DNA of 64,000 nucleotides from Petrocella sp024636985. Its GTDB lineage: Bacteria; Bacillota; Clostridia; Lachnospirales; Vallitaleaceae. A program made the translations under genes and the position numbers. The notes beneath the pieces were generated by a model. It had not been told where the DNA came from, ran no database searches, and saw only the letters and a program-made list of their open reading frames with translations. The stretch lies in contig JAGXFY010000029.1 of assembly GCA_024636985.1 (NCBI GenBank), positions 33,942 to 97,941 on the forward strand. Direction: 5' to 3'. Below, one piece after another: positions 54,449 to 63,867 of the stretch (its first letter is position 1; each line of letters opens with the position of its first letter).

Positions 54449-54895
54449 CTAATAGCTCGTATATTCGATGCTTATAACTTTTCCCTGACCATCGACTATT
54501 ATTTCTGGTGTATACATATAAGACCCAAGATTATTGATAGCCATCCTAAGACTTTGCATACCGGCATGATCGGTTGCTATTGGGTATAGAACACCATTGA
54601 TCTTAATATCGAGTGCCCCACTCTTGTCAATGAGATACGACTCATTACCTATCTTTTGATTTTTACCCTTGTTATCAATATCTGTTAAGATGAAGAATAA
54701 AGTACTCTTTGAAACTTCTATCTCCAGGGTATTATCTGTACTTGTTACAATTTGTGGGTTGAATTGTAGGTGGGCATCTGCCACTTTCATATAATTGGTT
54801 GTTTTTCCGTCCATTCTAAAGAAAACACTTAAAGCAAATACAAAAATCATAAACCCTAATGCCAGTTCTAGAACCCGATCGACATTATCATTCAT
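54449..54895 (-). CDS. Tad-locus small membrane protein
   Basis: The 148-residue protein has an N-terminal helix (about 8-25, LELALGFMIFVFALSVFF) and a small beta-rich tail. No domain is recognised. The ribosome site is weak, and the start lies 2 bp after the upstream stop, which suggests translational coupling. Likely pseudopilin-like. Confidence 0.65.
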   Translation of the reverse strand: MNDNVDRVLELALGFMIFVFALSVFFRMDGKTTNYMKVADAHLQFNPQIVTSTDNTLEIEVSKSTLFFILTDIDNKGKNQKIGNESYLIDKSGALDIKINGVLYPIATDHAGMQSLRMAINNLGSYMYTPEIIVDGQGKVISIEYTSY

Positions 54896-54897
54896 AA

Positions 54898-55371
54898 TTA
54901 TTGCTGTTCAAACCGTATCGCCCTCACGATACCATTAACATCCGTCACTACAGTGGCATAGAACTCACCATAAGGGTTAATATAAGCTGTAGCATTATTT
55001 TTATCTTGTACTGATTTTAACATGTTGTTTGTTGTTCCTTCAGCAATCGGTGATAACGTACCTGCCTCTGCTGATCCGGTAGATAGATAGTAGGTGGATG
55101 AACCACCTTTTACTACGATAATTTGCATTTCATCCGGTGTCGCCTTATAGCTTTTTATTGCATTAATAACCTGTGTACCGCTAACGTATTGATTGTCATA
55201 TACCCCATATGCTGCATTTGCCAGTTGCTGTGCTTGTTTGTCCAGATTACTCATACTTTCATCTGTCATTTTTGATGCTTTTCCATAAGCCGACATGCCA
55301 ATTGCCACAACAGCAACAAAAAGTAGTATGCTTACGCCAATCCACAAAGCCTTTTGTATATTACCATCCAT
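54898..55371 (-). CDS. Tad-locus pilin-like protein
   Basis: The 157-residue protein begins MDGNIQKALWIGVSIL with a helix at about 8-27 followed by a Gly/Ala/Ser-rich helix and a soluble domain with STYYLSTGSAEAG. The short basic-to-polar N-terminus and single helix resemble type IV-type pseudopilins. It is the best candidate for the structural subunit in this locus, though no prepilin peptidase gene is present. Start chosen by GGGGGTG spacing. Confidence 0.65.
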   Translation of the reverse strand: MDGNIQKALWIGVSILLFVAVVAIGMSAYGKASKMTDESMSNLDKQAQQLANAAYGVYDNQYVSGTQVINAIKSYKATPDEMQIIVVKGGSSTYYLSTGSAEAGTLSPIAEGTTNNMLKSVQDKNNATAYINPYGEFYATVVTDVNGIVRAIRFEQQ

Positions 55372-55398
55372 TTCATACACCCCCATATTTGATTGTTT

Positions 55399-57438
55399 TT
55401 ATAGCTGCATCATCCGGTTCAAGTATGACTCCATATCTGCCATACTGCTAACGATCATAGGATAAATCATATACAGTAGTATGAAGCCATATACCGGTAC
55501 AAATCCTATGATTTTCCCCAAGTTCACTTTCTTTTCTACGATCTGCTCATTGGTTATTTTTCTAACTTCTAGATAATGGCTTTTTTCTGATTCAAGCTCA
55601 TCAAAAGCCTGTTTTATCGTAATGTCTTGTGCAGCTAGAATAAGACTGTCCACCAAACGTATAAATCTAGAGTCATCCGATACGTCTCTTAAGGTTCTTA
55701 GTGCATCCACCATGCCGGATGAACTGTTATTGATACAATCCTGAATGGGTGCTTTAAAGGTATAAGCATACAAGGCCATCCATTCAAGAACATCCATAAG
55801 AGACAAACGCTCATGATTCATCAACATCAACAATATGGTGCTAAAACCCATAACCTCATCTTCAACATCAAACCTTAGAATTCTTCTTTGAAAAATCAAC
55901 ATAACCTCCGGAATATTATAGGATAAGACACCTATTACAATAATCAGCAGGACCTCCCACCATTTTATATATTGATCCATAAAAACCAACTGTTTTTTCA
56001 TAAGACGCTGTGCCATCATCTCACTCTCTGAAACAGGAATGCCATTTTCTTCCAAAAGACGGATTACATCTTCCATTTCCATATTTCTGTTCAACTTCTT
56101 TAAGTAACTTCGATCCTTATTGGTTATGGCTTCTGCTTCCATAAGTGCCGACTCCGAGAGTTGACCGCCTAAGAAATAATCCGGTATGGTCGGTGCTGTC
56201 AGAATCATTTTTTTAGTATTCATTTGTAATCCTAGAATGACCATAAGAGCCACCACACACCCTATAAAGAAATACAGACATTTTCTTGTGATAAAAGATT
56301 CCACATCTAGATGACTGGCACTATTTTTCAGCTTAAGTTTAAGTCTATAATAGTGTCCTTTATGATAAGACGGTTTAATATAATCAACCATTCGGTAAAG
56401 GCCCTTCTCATAAAGTGTCTTTTCCAGTACCTTTTTCTTATTAACCACCGTTTTTTGATCATCAAATTGTTGAATTTTTCTTAGTAGAAAATACGCAAGC
56501 AATACCATCATGATAATAATAATTTCCAGCAAAAAACCTGATCTGCTTTCATAAAAGACTTTTAAAGGCATAAAATAGCCACTGGCCCAACGCTTAACCG
56601 GATTGATGAAAAATAGTGGTAAAAATACAATCATATTCAAGCTTTTTAAGGCATAATTCAACTTCTCTCTCTTACTCAACTCAATCCTAATTTCACTTGT
56701 CAAATCACTGATATTTTTCAAGAAAACGCTGTGTCCTTCTACTTTTGTGTCGCCGTATTCCATCGTAATATAGGCTAGGCCTAAAAACATTTTCAGGAAT
56801 TTGTTAGGCGCTGTTTCGTTATATGCCAATATTTCTTTTTCAATATCCTTTGCCCTTAAGACATCATGAATACGTTCTCCTTGAATGCGTATTTCGTAAT
56901 GCTCTTCACCTAATTCTTGACAAGCATCATAGACAGCTTCATCAATCATATGGGTTTCATAATACTTGTGCCTTACCATGTCATTGAATTTGAGTTGTTG
57001 ATGCAGCAGTCGATTCTTAAGGCGTTCAACCAAAAAATCAATCACAGTCTCTAGTAGAAGCCATATGACCACCAAAAAAAGCAGGAGCAATATCGGTTGC
57101 CTTGTAATCATAAGCATCCCTATCATTAAGAGCATCATAATTGCCATAATTAACAGATAGATTTTGACTGTTTTTTTGCGAATGACCCTTTCATTGGTAT
57201 GTCCTATCATCTCTATTCTAAGACGAATATTTGCTATTTTGTGTCTTGTAAGCTTAAATCCTGAGAAAAATTTGTACATTGACAAATAATACCTATTGAC
57301 CTGCTCCTGGTTCTGCTTCACCTTTAAATGCTGTTGTCTTTTTTTAAGCCGTCTATCTATGACATTGGCTATAAATATTAATCCAAAGGCCATAACAATA
57401 AGGAGTGCACCTATAACCATCCATAAATCATCATTCAT
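55399..57438 (-). CDS. TadB/TadC-type inner membrane platform protein
   Basis: The 679-residue protein has a helix near residue 10, further helix clusters at about 85-130 and 275-325, and a C-terminal GspF-like region (about 450-675: FSTILLMLMNHERLSLMDVLEWM, SDDSRFIRLVDSLILAAQD). At this length it may do the work of TadB plus TadC in one chain. Its ATG lies 3 bp after the ATPase stop. It should form the membrane base moved by the CpaF-like ATPase. Confidence 0.78.
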   Translation of the reverse strand: MNDDLWMVIGALLIVMAFGLIFIANVIDRRLKKRQQHLKVKQNQEQVNRYYLSMYKFFSGFKLTRHKIANIRLRIEMIGHTNERVIRKKTVKIYLLIMAIMMLLMIGMLMITRQPILLLLFLVVIWLLLETVIDFLVERLKNRLLHQQLKFNDMVRHKYYETHMIDEAVYDACQELGEEHYEIRIQGERIHDVLRAKDIEKEILAYNETAPNKFLKMFLGLAYITMEYGDTKVEGHSVFLKNISDLTSEIRIELSKREKLNYALKSLNMIVFLPLFFINPVKRWASGYFMPLKVFYESRSGFLLEIIIIMMVLLAYFLLRKIQQFDDQKTVVNKKKVLEKTLYEKGLYRMVDYIKPSYHKGHYYRLKLKLKNSASHLDVESFITRKCLYFFIGCVVALMVILGLQMNTKKMILTAPTIPDYFLGGQLSESALMEAEAITNKDRSYLKKLNRNMEMEDVIRLLEENGIPVSESEMMAQRLMKKQLVFMDQYIKWWEVLLIIVIGVLSYNIPEVMLIFQRRILRFDVEDEVMGFSTILLMLMNHERLSLMDVLEWMALYAYTFKAPIQDCINNSSSGMVDALRTLRDVSDDSRFIRLVDSLILAAQDITIKQAFDELESEKSHYLEVRKITNEQIVEKKVNLGKIIGFVPVYGFILLYMIYPMIVSSMADMESYLNRMMQL

Positions 57439-59303
57439 TATCCACAACCCCAATTCTCATTTTGAAATAAGACAAAGTCCTGAAAGTCCGTTTTTGACAT
57501 ATTCTTTCCCATTTCCTTGGTGGTGTTTTCACTCATACTATGCACCGTTTTATAACACCCTTCTTCAAATACAACAACATCTCTGCTTTCATACTTTTTC
57601 CGATCTGTTCTACGGGTGAAGTAATCCGTCATTGTGTCCATAAAAGCACTTTGTTGATCTACCTGATTGGACGTTTGTCTATAGTCTCTGTTATAAGGTG
57701 TTTCAAGCTCTAGGGCTACAATTTCTGTTATTCTGGAAATATATCTTTTACCGTCTCCATCTCGTTCCAAATGAATATCAAAGTCCAACACACTTACCAC
57801 TTGTTGCTCTGCTATTTTTTCATCTCGAAATACCCCACATTTAAGTAGTGAATTTCTTAGGGACAAAACCAAATCTTTTACAGATTTGGCATGATGGGTA
57901 AACAGTGTGAACAAAGATGCCACTTGAGCCATTTGTAGCATCCAAACAGCAACCTCATCTGTGGCAATCTCACCCAATATACTCACCGATCCATCTGTTT
58001 TTTTCTGAACATCCATACCTGCTTGTCCCGTTATGGTGGGTGTTTCTTTAAAAGTTAAAATGTTTCGCATAGGATATACTTTTCTAAGATGTAGCTCAAA
58101 AGCCATTTCCTGAACACGTAGCGTTAATGTCCCATAAATAGCCTCAACCATTGCCATCAATAAAGTCGTCTTCCCAGAACCTTGAGAACCGGTTATGGAT
58201 ATTATTCTTGCACCTTTAATCAGATACCGAATGGTATCGATTGGTAGCTTAGCATTCTCATCTGAAATCAATTCCTCTAAGGTTACATTGACAATATGGA
58301 ATTTCCTAACAAAAAATGCCCAGGATTCTGAGAAACCCGGTCTGACAACAACAACCCTTGACCCGTCTTTCATTTCATTTACTTTAAAGCCTGTACTTTC
58401 TGAAAGCTGTCCCGCTTTGTTGTAGCGATATATATTCTGACAAATACGCCGCAATTCTTTTTCAGTTCCAAAGGAAAGAAAGGACAAATGTATAGATTTA
58501 CCTTTATAAAATATCCAAATACTATCATAATGATTCGGTGTCTGTATGATTTGACTCAGATAGTCTTCCATCACTTTGTCTGTAGCTTTTTCTACCACGC
58601 CTGAAACGCCACCAGATACACCATCAATCGCCATGTCCCTTATCTCATCCACAACACCAAAACCTTTATAAATCTGATAAACCCGCTGTGTAATAACCTT
58701 TAACTTATCGTCATAGCTAAGTTGTATCTGACTATTACAAAAGAGCTCTTCAATTTCTTGAGTTGTAATAATGTATGATGGGGTTTTTCCATTTTCAATG
58801 ATATGCTTTAAATCATCAAGGTTATGCTCCATAATCATTTGGCTTAGGGCCAATGTACCATGACTTTTTTTGTAATGATACAACAAAATCTCGAACTTAT
58901 CCTGAACACTTAGAAAACTGGGTTGTCCAAAGTGCATAATTTTGTCCACATTTTTTTCAGTTATATAGTTTTTCTTTAACAAATCGCAAATGAAGTCTTT
59001 CACATACTCTTTATCAAGGGCTGATCCATATGTACAATTTTTCAATGCTTTTTTTAACGCACTTCTTTTGTTAAGTCGTCTTTTAAACTCATCTTCAGAC
59101 AGACCCATTTCATACAGGTTGGTTCTTGTTATGTCATTAATAGCATCTTTTATAAAATCTACAATAGCTTCAAATTGAAATCTTTCATTATTATTTAGAA
59201 GTTTCTGTTCTAAATAATGGATTGAATCACCTTTTTTAAAATATACGATTGATATAGCAACAAATATAAATAACACCACCAGTATCATTATAAAGTTAAG
59301 CAT
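57438..59303 (-). CDS. CpaF/TadA-type secretion ATPase with N-terminal membrane helix
   Basis: The 621-residue protein has a membrane helix at 3-21 (unusual: CpaF is normally soluble), a helical middle region, and a C-terminal ATPase (about 230-560) with Walker A GSQGSGKTT at 372-380, Walker-B-like VSILGEIATDE and the His-box FTHHAKS. It powers pilus assembly or secretion. It overlaps the TadZ-like gene by 8 bp and abuts the platform gene. Confidence 0.85.
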   Translation of the reverse strand: MLNFIMILVVLFIFVAISIVYFKKGDSIHYLEQKLLNNNERFQFEAIVDFIKDAINDITRTNLYEMGLSEDEFKRRLNKRSALKKALKNCTYGSALDKEYVKDFICDLLKKNYITEKNVDKIMHFGQPSFLSVQDKFEILLYHYKKSHGTLALSQMIMEHNLDDLKHIIENGKTPSYIITTQEIEELFCNSQIQLSYDDKLKVITQRVYQIYKGFGVVDEIRDMAIDGVSGGVSGVVEKATDKVMEDYLSQIIQTPNHYDSIWIFYKGKSIHLSFLSFGTEKELRRICQNIYRYNKAGQLSESTGFKVNEMKDGSRVVVVRPGFSESWAFFVRKFHIVNVTLEELISDENAKLPIDTIRYLIKGARIISITGSQGSGKTTLLMAMVEAIYGTLTLRVQEMAFELHLRKVYPMRNILTFKETPTITGQAGMDVQKKTDGSVSILGEIATDEVAVWMLQMAQVASLFTLFTHHAKSVKDLVLSLRNSLLKCGVFRDEKIAEQQVVSVLDFDIHLERDGDGKRYISRITEIVALELETPYNRDYRQTSNQVDQQSAFMDTMTDYFTRRTDRKKYESRDVVVFEEGCYKTVHSMSENTTKEMGKNMSKTDFQDFVLFQNENWGCG

Positions 59304-60129
59304 AATCGATACTAGCCTCCTGATTGGTTTTTTCTAACTGCTTCATCATACATTCACTGTTTTTTTCCAGATGTTGCAAAAGGGTTTTGTGCTTGTTTTT
59401 GGAATTGATGGTTAGATGACGCATGATGAAATCAAGCACACGACTGTTGTTGCATGCATCCATAAAACCTACATCATAAGGTATGCACATTACATTATCC
59501 ATCCCGTAAGTTTTGGCCAGATTTTTAAGTGTATACCGACTGTCCTTATTGTACATACCGATATTGTATAATACTGATTTGTCACCTAACATTGAAGTAT
59601 AAGATGGATTACTAAAATATGCATCCAGTAATGCCTTGTTTTGATTCAGACAAACCACCACCAAATCAGAGTGTTGTATGATTTTTCGTGTTAATTTATG
59701 GTGGGTACCACTTGGCACATCAATCATGGTCAAATCATAATCTCTATTTGCTACAACAAAAATCTGGCTCAGTAAATTCAACGTTTCTTGAGCATCCATC
59801 GGCTTAGATGTCTTAGTCCCTTGTAATAAGTCCAAGCGTCTATTTGCCAAAAGAGATATGGTATAATCACAGATCATGCCAGATGCCAGTCTTCCGTTTT
59901 TTGCCAATCTTTTCAAGGCATCCAAGCCATTGTCGCTAAAATCCAAGAAATCTTCATGTTGATGCACCTTTTCCTTAATAAAACAGCTCTCCAAAGTACT
60001 TCTCTCAAAATGACTATGTGCTAAAAGAATTTTAAAATTATATAAAAGTGCCGACATACTTGCCATGGCAACGGCAGCACTTGTGGTACCTGTCTGACCA
60101 TGGTTGGGTGACCAAAACACTATCTGCAT
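59296..60129 (-). CDS. TadZ/CpaE-like MinD-superfamily protein with altered P-loop
   Basis: The 277-residue protein begins IVFWSPNHGQTGTTSA, aligned to the deviant Walker A KGGxGKT but without its Lys residues. Later it has DLTMIDVPSG, a Walker-B-like strand. TadZ proteins place the Tad machine at the pole; loss of the Lys suggests weak or no ATP hydrolysis. GAGGAGG precedes ATG. Confidence 0.75.
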   Translation of the reverse strand: MQIVFWSPNHGQTGTTSAAVAMASMSALLYNFKILLAHSHFERSTLESCFIKEKVHQHEDFLDFSDNGLDALKRLAKNGRLASGMICDYTISLLANRRLDLLQGTKTSKPMDAQETLNLLSQIFVVANRDYDLTMIDVPSGTHHKLTRKIIQHSDLVVVCLNQNKALLDAYFSNPSYTSMLGDKSVLYNIGMYNKDSRYTLKNLAKTYGMDNVMCIPYDVGFMDACNNSRVLDFIMRHLTINSKNKHKTLLQHLEKNSECMMKQLEKTNQEASIDYA

Positions 60130-60130
60130 T

Positions 60131-60736
60131 CTATTTGCACCTCCTCGCCTTTTTTAACCACTTTTTAATGGCTTTATCTTTATTGCCCGTACTTTGTTGT
60201 ATCATTTTCAGAATAAGTTTTTGATAATCTTTAGACATGTGCCGCATCCGAATCGTGAGGTCATAATCATTTTCTATCTCCATCATCAAATCCCATTCGT
60301 TTAAAGGTCGTTCAAGCACATGGATTTTTTTGGGATCAATCTTAAATCGATTGTTCAAATATTTACCGTTTATATTACTGTCTACTAAGATGTTATGATA
60401 AATAACACAGTCCTTTTCCAAGATAGCCTTGCAAAAAATGGTTTCGTTGTAAGTCACCTCGGATTGATAGGGTCCTGTTATGAAAAATACATAGTCATAA
60501 TTGTCTCTGTCTAATTCTACCTCATCCATAATAAGATAATCGGCTTCAACTAAGTCCGGTCTATGACTCATGATTCTAAAGGTCTCATTATACTCATAAT
60601 CCTCTAAATCACCCATTAAATTTTGTTGTCTTGTAACCAACAAAACTTTATGTTCCATCGATAGGACCTTCCCCAAATAGAGCCCTAAGTAATCCTTTTC
60701 TTTTGTATTTGCTCCAATCAAACCTATGCGCATCAT
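60131..60736 (-). CDS. Tad-locus Rossmann-like protein of unknown function
   Basis: The 201-residue protein starts MMRIGLIGANTKEKD, a beta strand and glycine loop, and has YDYVFFITGPYQ. It looks like a reduced MinD/CpaE-type fold with no complete nucleotide site. A basic tail (KKWLKKARRCK) could touch membrane or RNA. Position between TadZ-like and CpaB-like genes suggests an assembly role. Confidence 0.65.
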   Translation of the reverse strand: MMRIGLIGANTKEKDYLGLYLGKVLSMEHKVLLVTRQQNLMGDLEDYEYNETFRIMSHRPDLVEADYLIMDEVELDRDNYDYVFFITGPYQSEVTYNETIFCKAILEKDCVIYHNILVDSNINGKYLNNRFKIDPKKIHVLERPLNEWDLMMEIENDYDLTIRMRHMSKDYQKLILKMIQQSTGNKDKAIKKWLKKARRCK

Positions 60737-60744
60737 ATTCTCAC

Positions 60745-61758
60745 CTAAAATCCAGACAACGTTGCGTCTTCATCCTTCTCTTTAATATGTTCCGTATTAA
60801 TGGGTTCATTATTCTTTGTAGGGGATGATGATTCCGGTGATGGTTCATCTTCAACATTTCCCGTATGATCTTTTACAATATCCTCTGTTGGTGTCAAAGG
60901 ATTCATGGTCATGGTTGGTATGGCCATGTTTGTCTCGAAAAAGCGAACACCCGCCTCATCTAATAACGTTAACAACGAAGCATCGAGCACCCGCCTTTTA
61001 CTTAACACTTGTTCTGCATTCGGGATCTCAAATATATTCGGATTTTCCATATAAAGGGCCAAGACACTTTGATTGACCGGGTAATTGACAACGGATGGTG
61101 CCTGTTGGTCCGCATTGATGTATTTGACCAAATAAACTCTTGTACCTTCTGTCAGATAGGTATCTACCATTGCACTGGACATGCGAAGAACCTCTTCTTC
61201 TTCAAGGTCCAAATCTAACAACCCCACATGGACCTGATCTCTGGAACGCTCAAAGGATTGTATCGATTTCTTCGCTAAAACGATGTAATCCTGACCTGTA
61301 GGAAATGCAATCCTGACATCTACAACATCTGCATCATCTAAAAGATATGGTAATTCAATAAACCCAAACTCATAGATTCTAAGATTCTTATCCACCAAGG
61401 CGTCCTCCATAAACATAGGCGGCGTCAACGGCAGATTTTTATCCACATCCATCAAAAGCTTTTTTCCAAGTAATAAAGAAGCTTCTGTGTAACTGGAGTC
61501 GATTGATTTTTCTGCACCGATCTGCGATAATGTTACATCTTCTTTTGTTATAATACTTCCCTTTTTCAAGGACTTAGATGCTACCACAATGGGATGTGTT
61601 AATACCACTTCTTTTTCTTGATATATTGTGGTGGATAAAAACTCTGAAATCTCTTCTCTAAAAGTCAGAGATAATACCGTAATCAATAAAAGGCATAAAA
61701 CCACACCTAGGAATCCTGCCATTAATAAATTCTTTGTACGTTGTCGAATGATTGACAT
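60745..61758 (-). CDS. CpaB/RcpC-like SAF-domain protein
   Basis: The 337-residue protein has an N-terminal helix (about 10-32), then a SAF domain (about 55-120: VVASKSLKKGSIITKEDVTLSQIG) as in Flp pilus protein CpaB. The tail is rich in Pro, Ser, Glu and Asn and probably flexible. Start chosen by CGGAGG; it lies 1 bp from the upstream stop. Confidence 0.82.
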   Translation of the reverse strand: MSIIRQRTKNLLMAGFLGVVLCLLLITVLSLTFREEISEFLSTTIYQEKEVVLTHPIVVASKSLKKGSIITKEDVTLSQIGAEKSIDSSYTEASLLLGKKLLMDVDKNLPLTPPMFMEDALVDKNLRIYEFGFIELPYLLDDADVVDVRIAFPTGQDYIVLAKKSIQSFERSRDQVHVGLLDLDLEEEEVLRMSSAMVDTYLTEGTRVYLVKYINADQQAPSVVNYPVNQSVLALYMENPNIFEIPNAEQVLSKRRVLDASLLTLLDEAGVRFFETNMAIPTMTMNPLTPTEDIVKDHTGNVEDEPSPESSSPTKNNEPINTEHIKEKDEDATLSGF

Positions 61759-61759
61759 C

Positions 61760-62395
61760 TCACGCCTCCGGTCCAATGATTTTTTTCATGTGTTCTAGTG
61801 TCTCTTTCTTTCTTACAAAAGGGTCGATACAATAAGGTATCGTATGAAACGACATACCTATTTTTCTCCCTATTTCCATCATTTCATCTTTTTTTCCATC
61901 CGGAAAAAGCCATTTACACCTCTGGGTCATAAGCATAGAATATCTGATACTAAATTCATCCACTTCATGTATCTTCCAGTCACTCATATGTCCTATAACC
62001 AAAGGTATATCTGCACGCTTATGCTCTTCTGCATATTTTTTTATAGCATCACCTATATCCAGCACTATGTAATGATAGTCTCCCTGATACAAATCCATAA
62101 GCTTTTCTTTTGATGTGGCCTTATAGTAAGTAACACCTTTGATCGTAAAAGATTCTGTTGACATGACATCATGGTGCAAGCCTTCATATGCTTTTTCGAT
62201 TCTACCAAAGTGGCCCGTATCATTAAGTTCCACTATGACTACCTTTCTCCTTTGTTTAGACAGATAGTACGCCATCATAATACAAAAATGGGTAACACCT
62301 ATACCCTTAGCTACGCCCGTTACTGCTATAACTTTGCTTCTTGATTTTTGAATTTTTGAGTGCTTGAACTTTTGATCTAATATGGTTTTTAACAT
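61760..62395 (-). CDS. ParA/MinD-like protein, paralog of the upstream kinase C-terminus
   Basis: The roughly 211-residue protein has KVIAVTGVAKGIGVTHF (P-loop region at about 21-37) and YIVLDIGDAIKKY. It resembles residues 279-480 of the preceding kinase fusion in order and motifs, including a shared IPY...P segment near the end, implying a duplication. ATG at 62395 or TTG at 62401 are possible starts; both lie inside the end of the kinase gene, an overlap of about 90 bp. Confidence 0.75.
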   Translation of the reverse strand: MLKTILDQKFKHSKIQKSRSKVIAVTGVAKGIGVTHFCIMMAYYLSKQRRKVVIVELNDTGHFGRIEKAYEGLHHDVMSTESFTIKGVTYYKATSKEKLMDLYQGDYHYIVLDIGDAIKKYAEEHKRADIPLVIGHMSDWKIHEVDEFSIRYSMLMTQRCKWLFPDGKKDEMMEIGRKIGMSFHTIPYCIDPFVRKKETLEHMKKIIGPEA

Positions 62396-63827
62396 CCCCA
62401 AACTTGCTCCTTTTTATTCCTATGGATCGTGTAGCGTTCACTTCAAAAATATCATCGAACAACTCTTTACAGCGCTCTGTCACCATATATGGATTCGGGT
62501 TATAAGGTATCTGATAACACTTGAAGTGAGCCATACTTCTTTTTATTTCTAGAAAAGCATCATCATCCATAAAATTGAACATATAGTGATAAGACTGATT
62601 CGGACTTCCAAAATAATATTCTTCAAAATAATCAATTTCCCAATCCTTACCACCACATAACATTAGAACTTGATGGCTTTTCTGATAACTACCTTTTTGT
62701 ACCAAATCTTCATACTGACCGCCATCAACTATAATGACATCATAGATATCCATTATGCTCTTATCATAAGACAGATGATTTTGAAAACTGTAAAAATGAA
62801 TGTCATTAAAAATAAAGTAGAATTTCTCTTCTATGATGGTTTTATACATATTATTGATTTTTATAAAATCATGATGTGCCTGCCATTCAATCAAGGCAAC
62901 TTTTAATCCTTGTTCACAAAAGTAATGAGCCAGTATTATAGCTATATGCGTTGTACCCAACGACCTGTTTATACCTGTTACAGTAATAACTTTATGTCCT
63001 TTTTCAAGAAAAACATCATAATCCTTGTTATCATTGTCCCGGCTGCTTAAGGACTTAATGTCTTCTTGTAAGGTTGCAACACTTTGATACCTTTTGCCTT
63101 GAACCGTTTCAATACATTTCATAATAATTTGTTCTAAACCTGAACTGATAAAAGGATTTTCTTCTCGTAAAGGTTGCAACCTATAAGGTGGTGTGCTTAA
63201 ATTCTTACCTGTCAGCAAATAATACATACTAACACCCAGTGAAAATATATCTGTGCGTACATCCGCCTTCGAAAATCCGAACTGTTCCGGAGCTGCGTAC
63301 CCTCTCGTTCCAAACTGAGTCGTATCCCTAGTCGTATCTTGGCTGTATTTTTTTGCTATGCCAAAATCAATCAGTTTAATATGCCCATTTTGCATTCTAA
63401 TGACATTACTGGGTTTTAAGTCTCTGTAAATAATCGGGCGCTCTTGGAAAGTGTGTAAATAATTCAGAACATCACAAAGTTGCAACATTATATCGATGAT
63501 TTCATTTTCTGTCAGCTTATTCTTAAACTTCTCAAGCACCTTGCCTTCAACATATTCCTCAATAAGATATATTCGATCTTCGTCTTCTTCAATATCCATG
63601 ATTATTGGAATTGAGGGATGACGTAATTCAATCAAAATATTTTTTTCTGCCAGTAAATCGACCTCACCATCTTTTTTCTTAATGGCTTTAATCGCAACCA
63701 AGCTTCCTATTTTATTGTTCTGAGCCAGGTATACAATACTGGTCCCACCAATGCCAAGGGGTCGGATAATCTTATAACGTTCAAAGAGAACAACCCCCGT
63801 CAACAGTGTATCTTCCAAGCTAACCAC
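62307..63827 (-). CDS. Ser/Thr protein kinase fused to a ParA/TadZ-like domain
   Basis: The 506-residue protein has a Hanks-type kinase (about 17-260): glycine loop GIGGTSIVYLA, ATP Lys47 in VAIK, catalytic YRDLKPSN with Asp136 and Asn141, DFG at 154-156 and APE at 179-181, all intact. There is no transmembrane helix or PASTA domain. The C-terminus (about 279-506) is MinD-like with VTVTGINRSLGTTHIA in place of a standard P-loop and a basic tail. First gene of the Tad-like operon. The start is GTG at 63827 or the TTG three codons on; AGGAGG is close to both. Confidence 0.85.
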   Translation of the reverse strand: MVSLEDTLLTGVVLFERYKIIRPLGIGGTSIVYLAQNNKIGSLVAIKAIKKKDGEVDLLAEKNILIELRHPSIPIIMDIEEDEDRIYLIEEYVEGKVLEKFKNKLTENEIIDIMLQLCDVLNYLHTFQERPIIYRDLKPSNVIRMQNGHIKLIDFGIAKKYSQDTTRDTTQFGTRGYAAPEQFGFSKADVRTDIFSLGVSMYYLLTGKNLSTPPYRLQPLREENPFISSGLEQIIMKCIETVQGKRYQSVATLQEDIKSLSSRDNDNKDYDVFLEKGHKVITVTGINRSLGTTHIAIILAHYFCEQGLKVALIEWQAHHDFIKINNMYKTIIEEKFYFIFNDIHFYSFQNHLSYDKSIMDIYDVIIVDGGQYEDLVQKGSYQKSHQVLMLCGGKDWEIDYFEEYYFGSPNQSYHYMFNFMDDDAFLEIKRSMAHFKCYQIPYNPNPYMVTERCKELFDDIFEVNATRSIGIKRSKFGDVKNHIRSKVQALKNSKIKKQSYSSNGRS

Positions 63828-63867
63828 TCCCTCCTAATTCTTTGAGGCACCATACTCTTCTATATAT

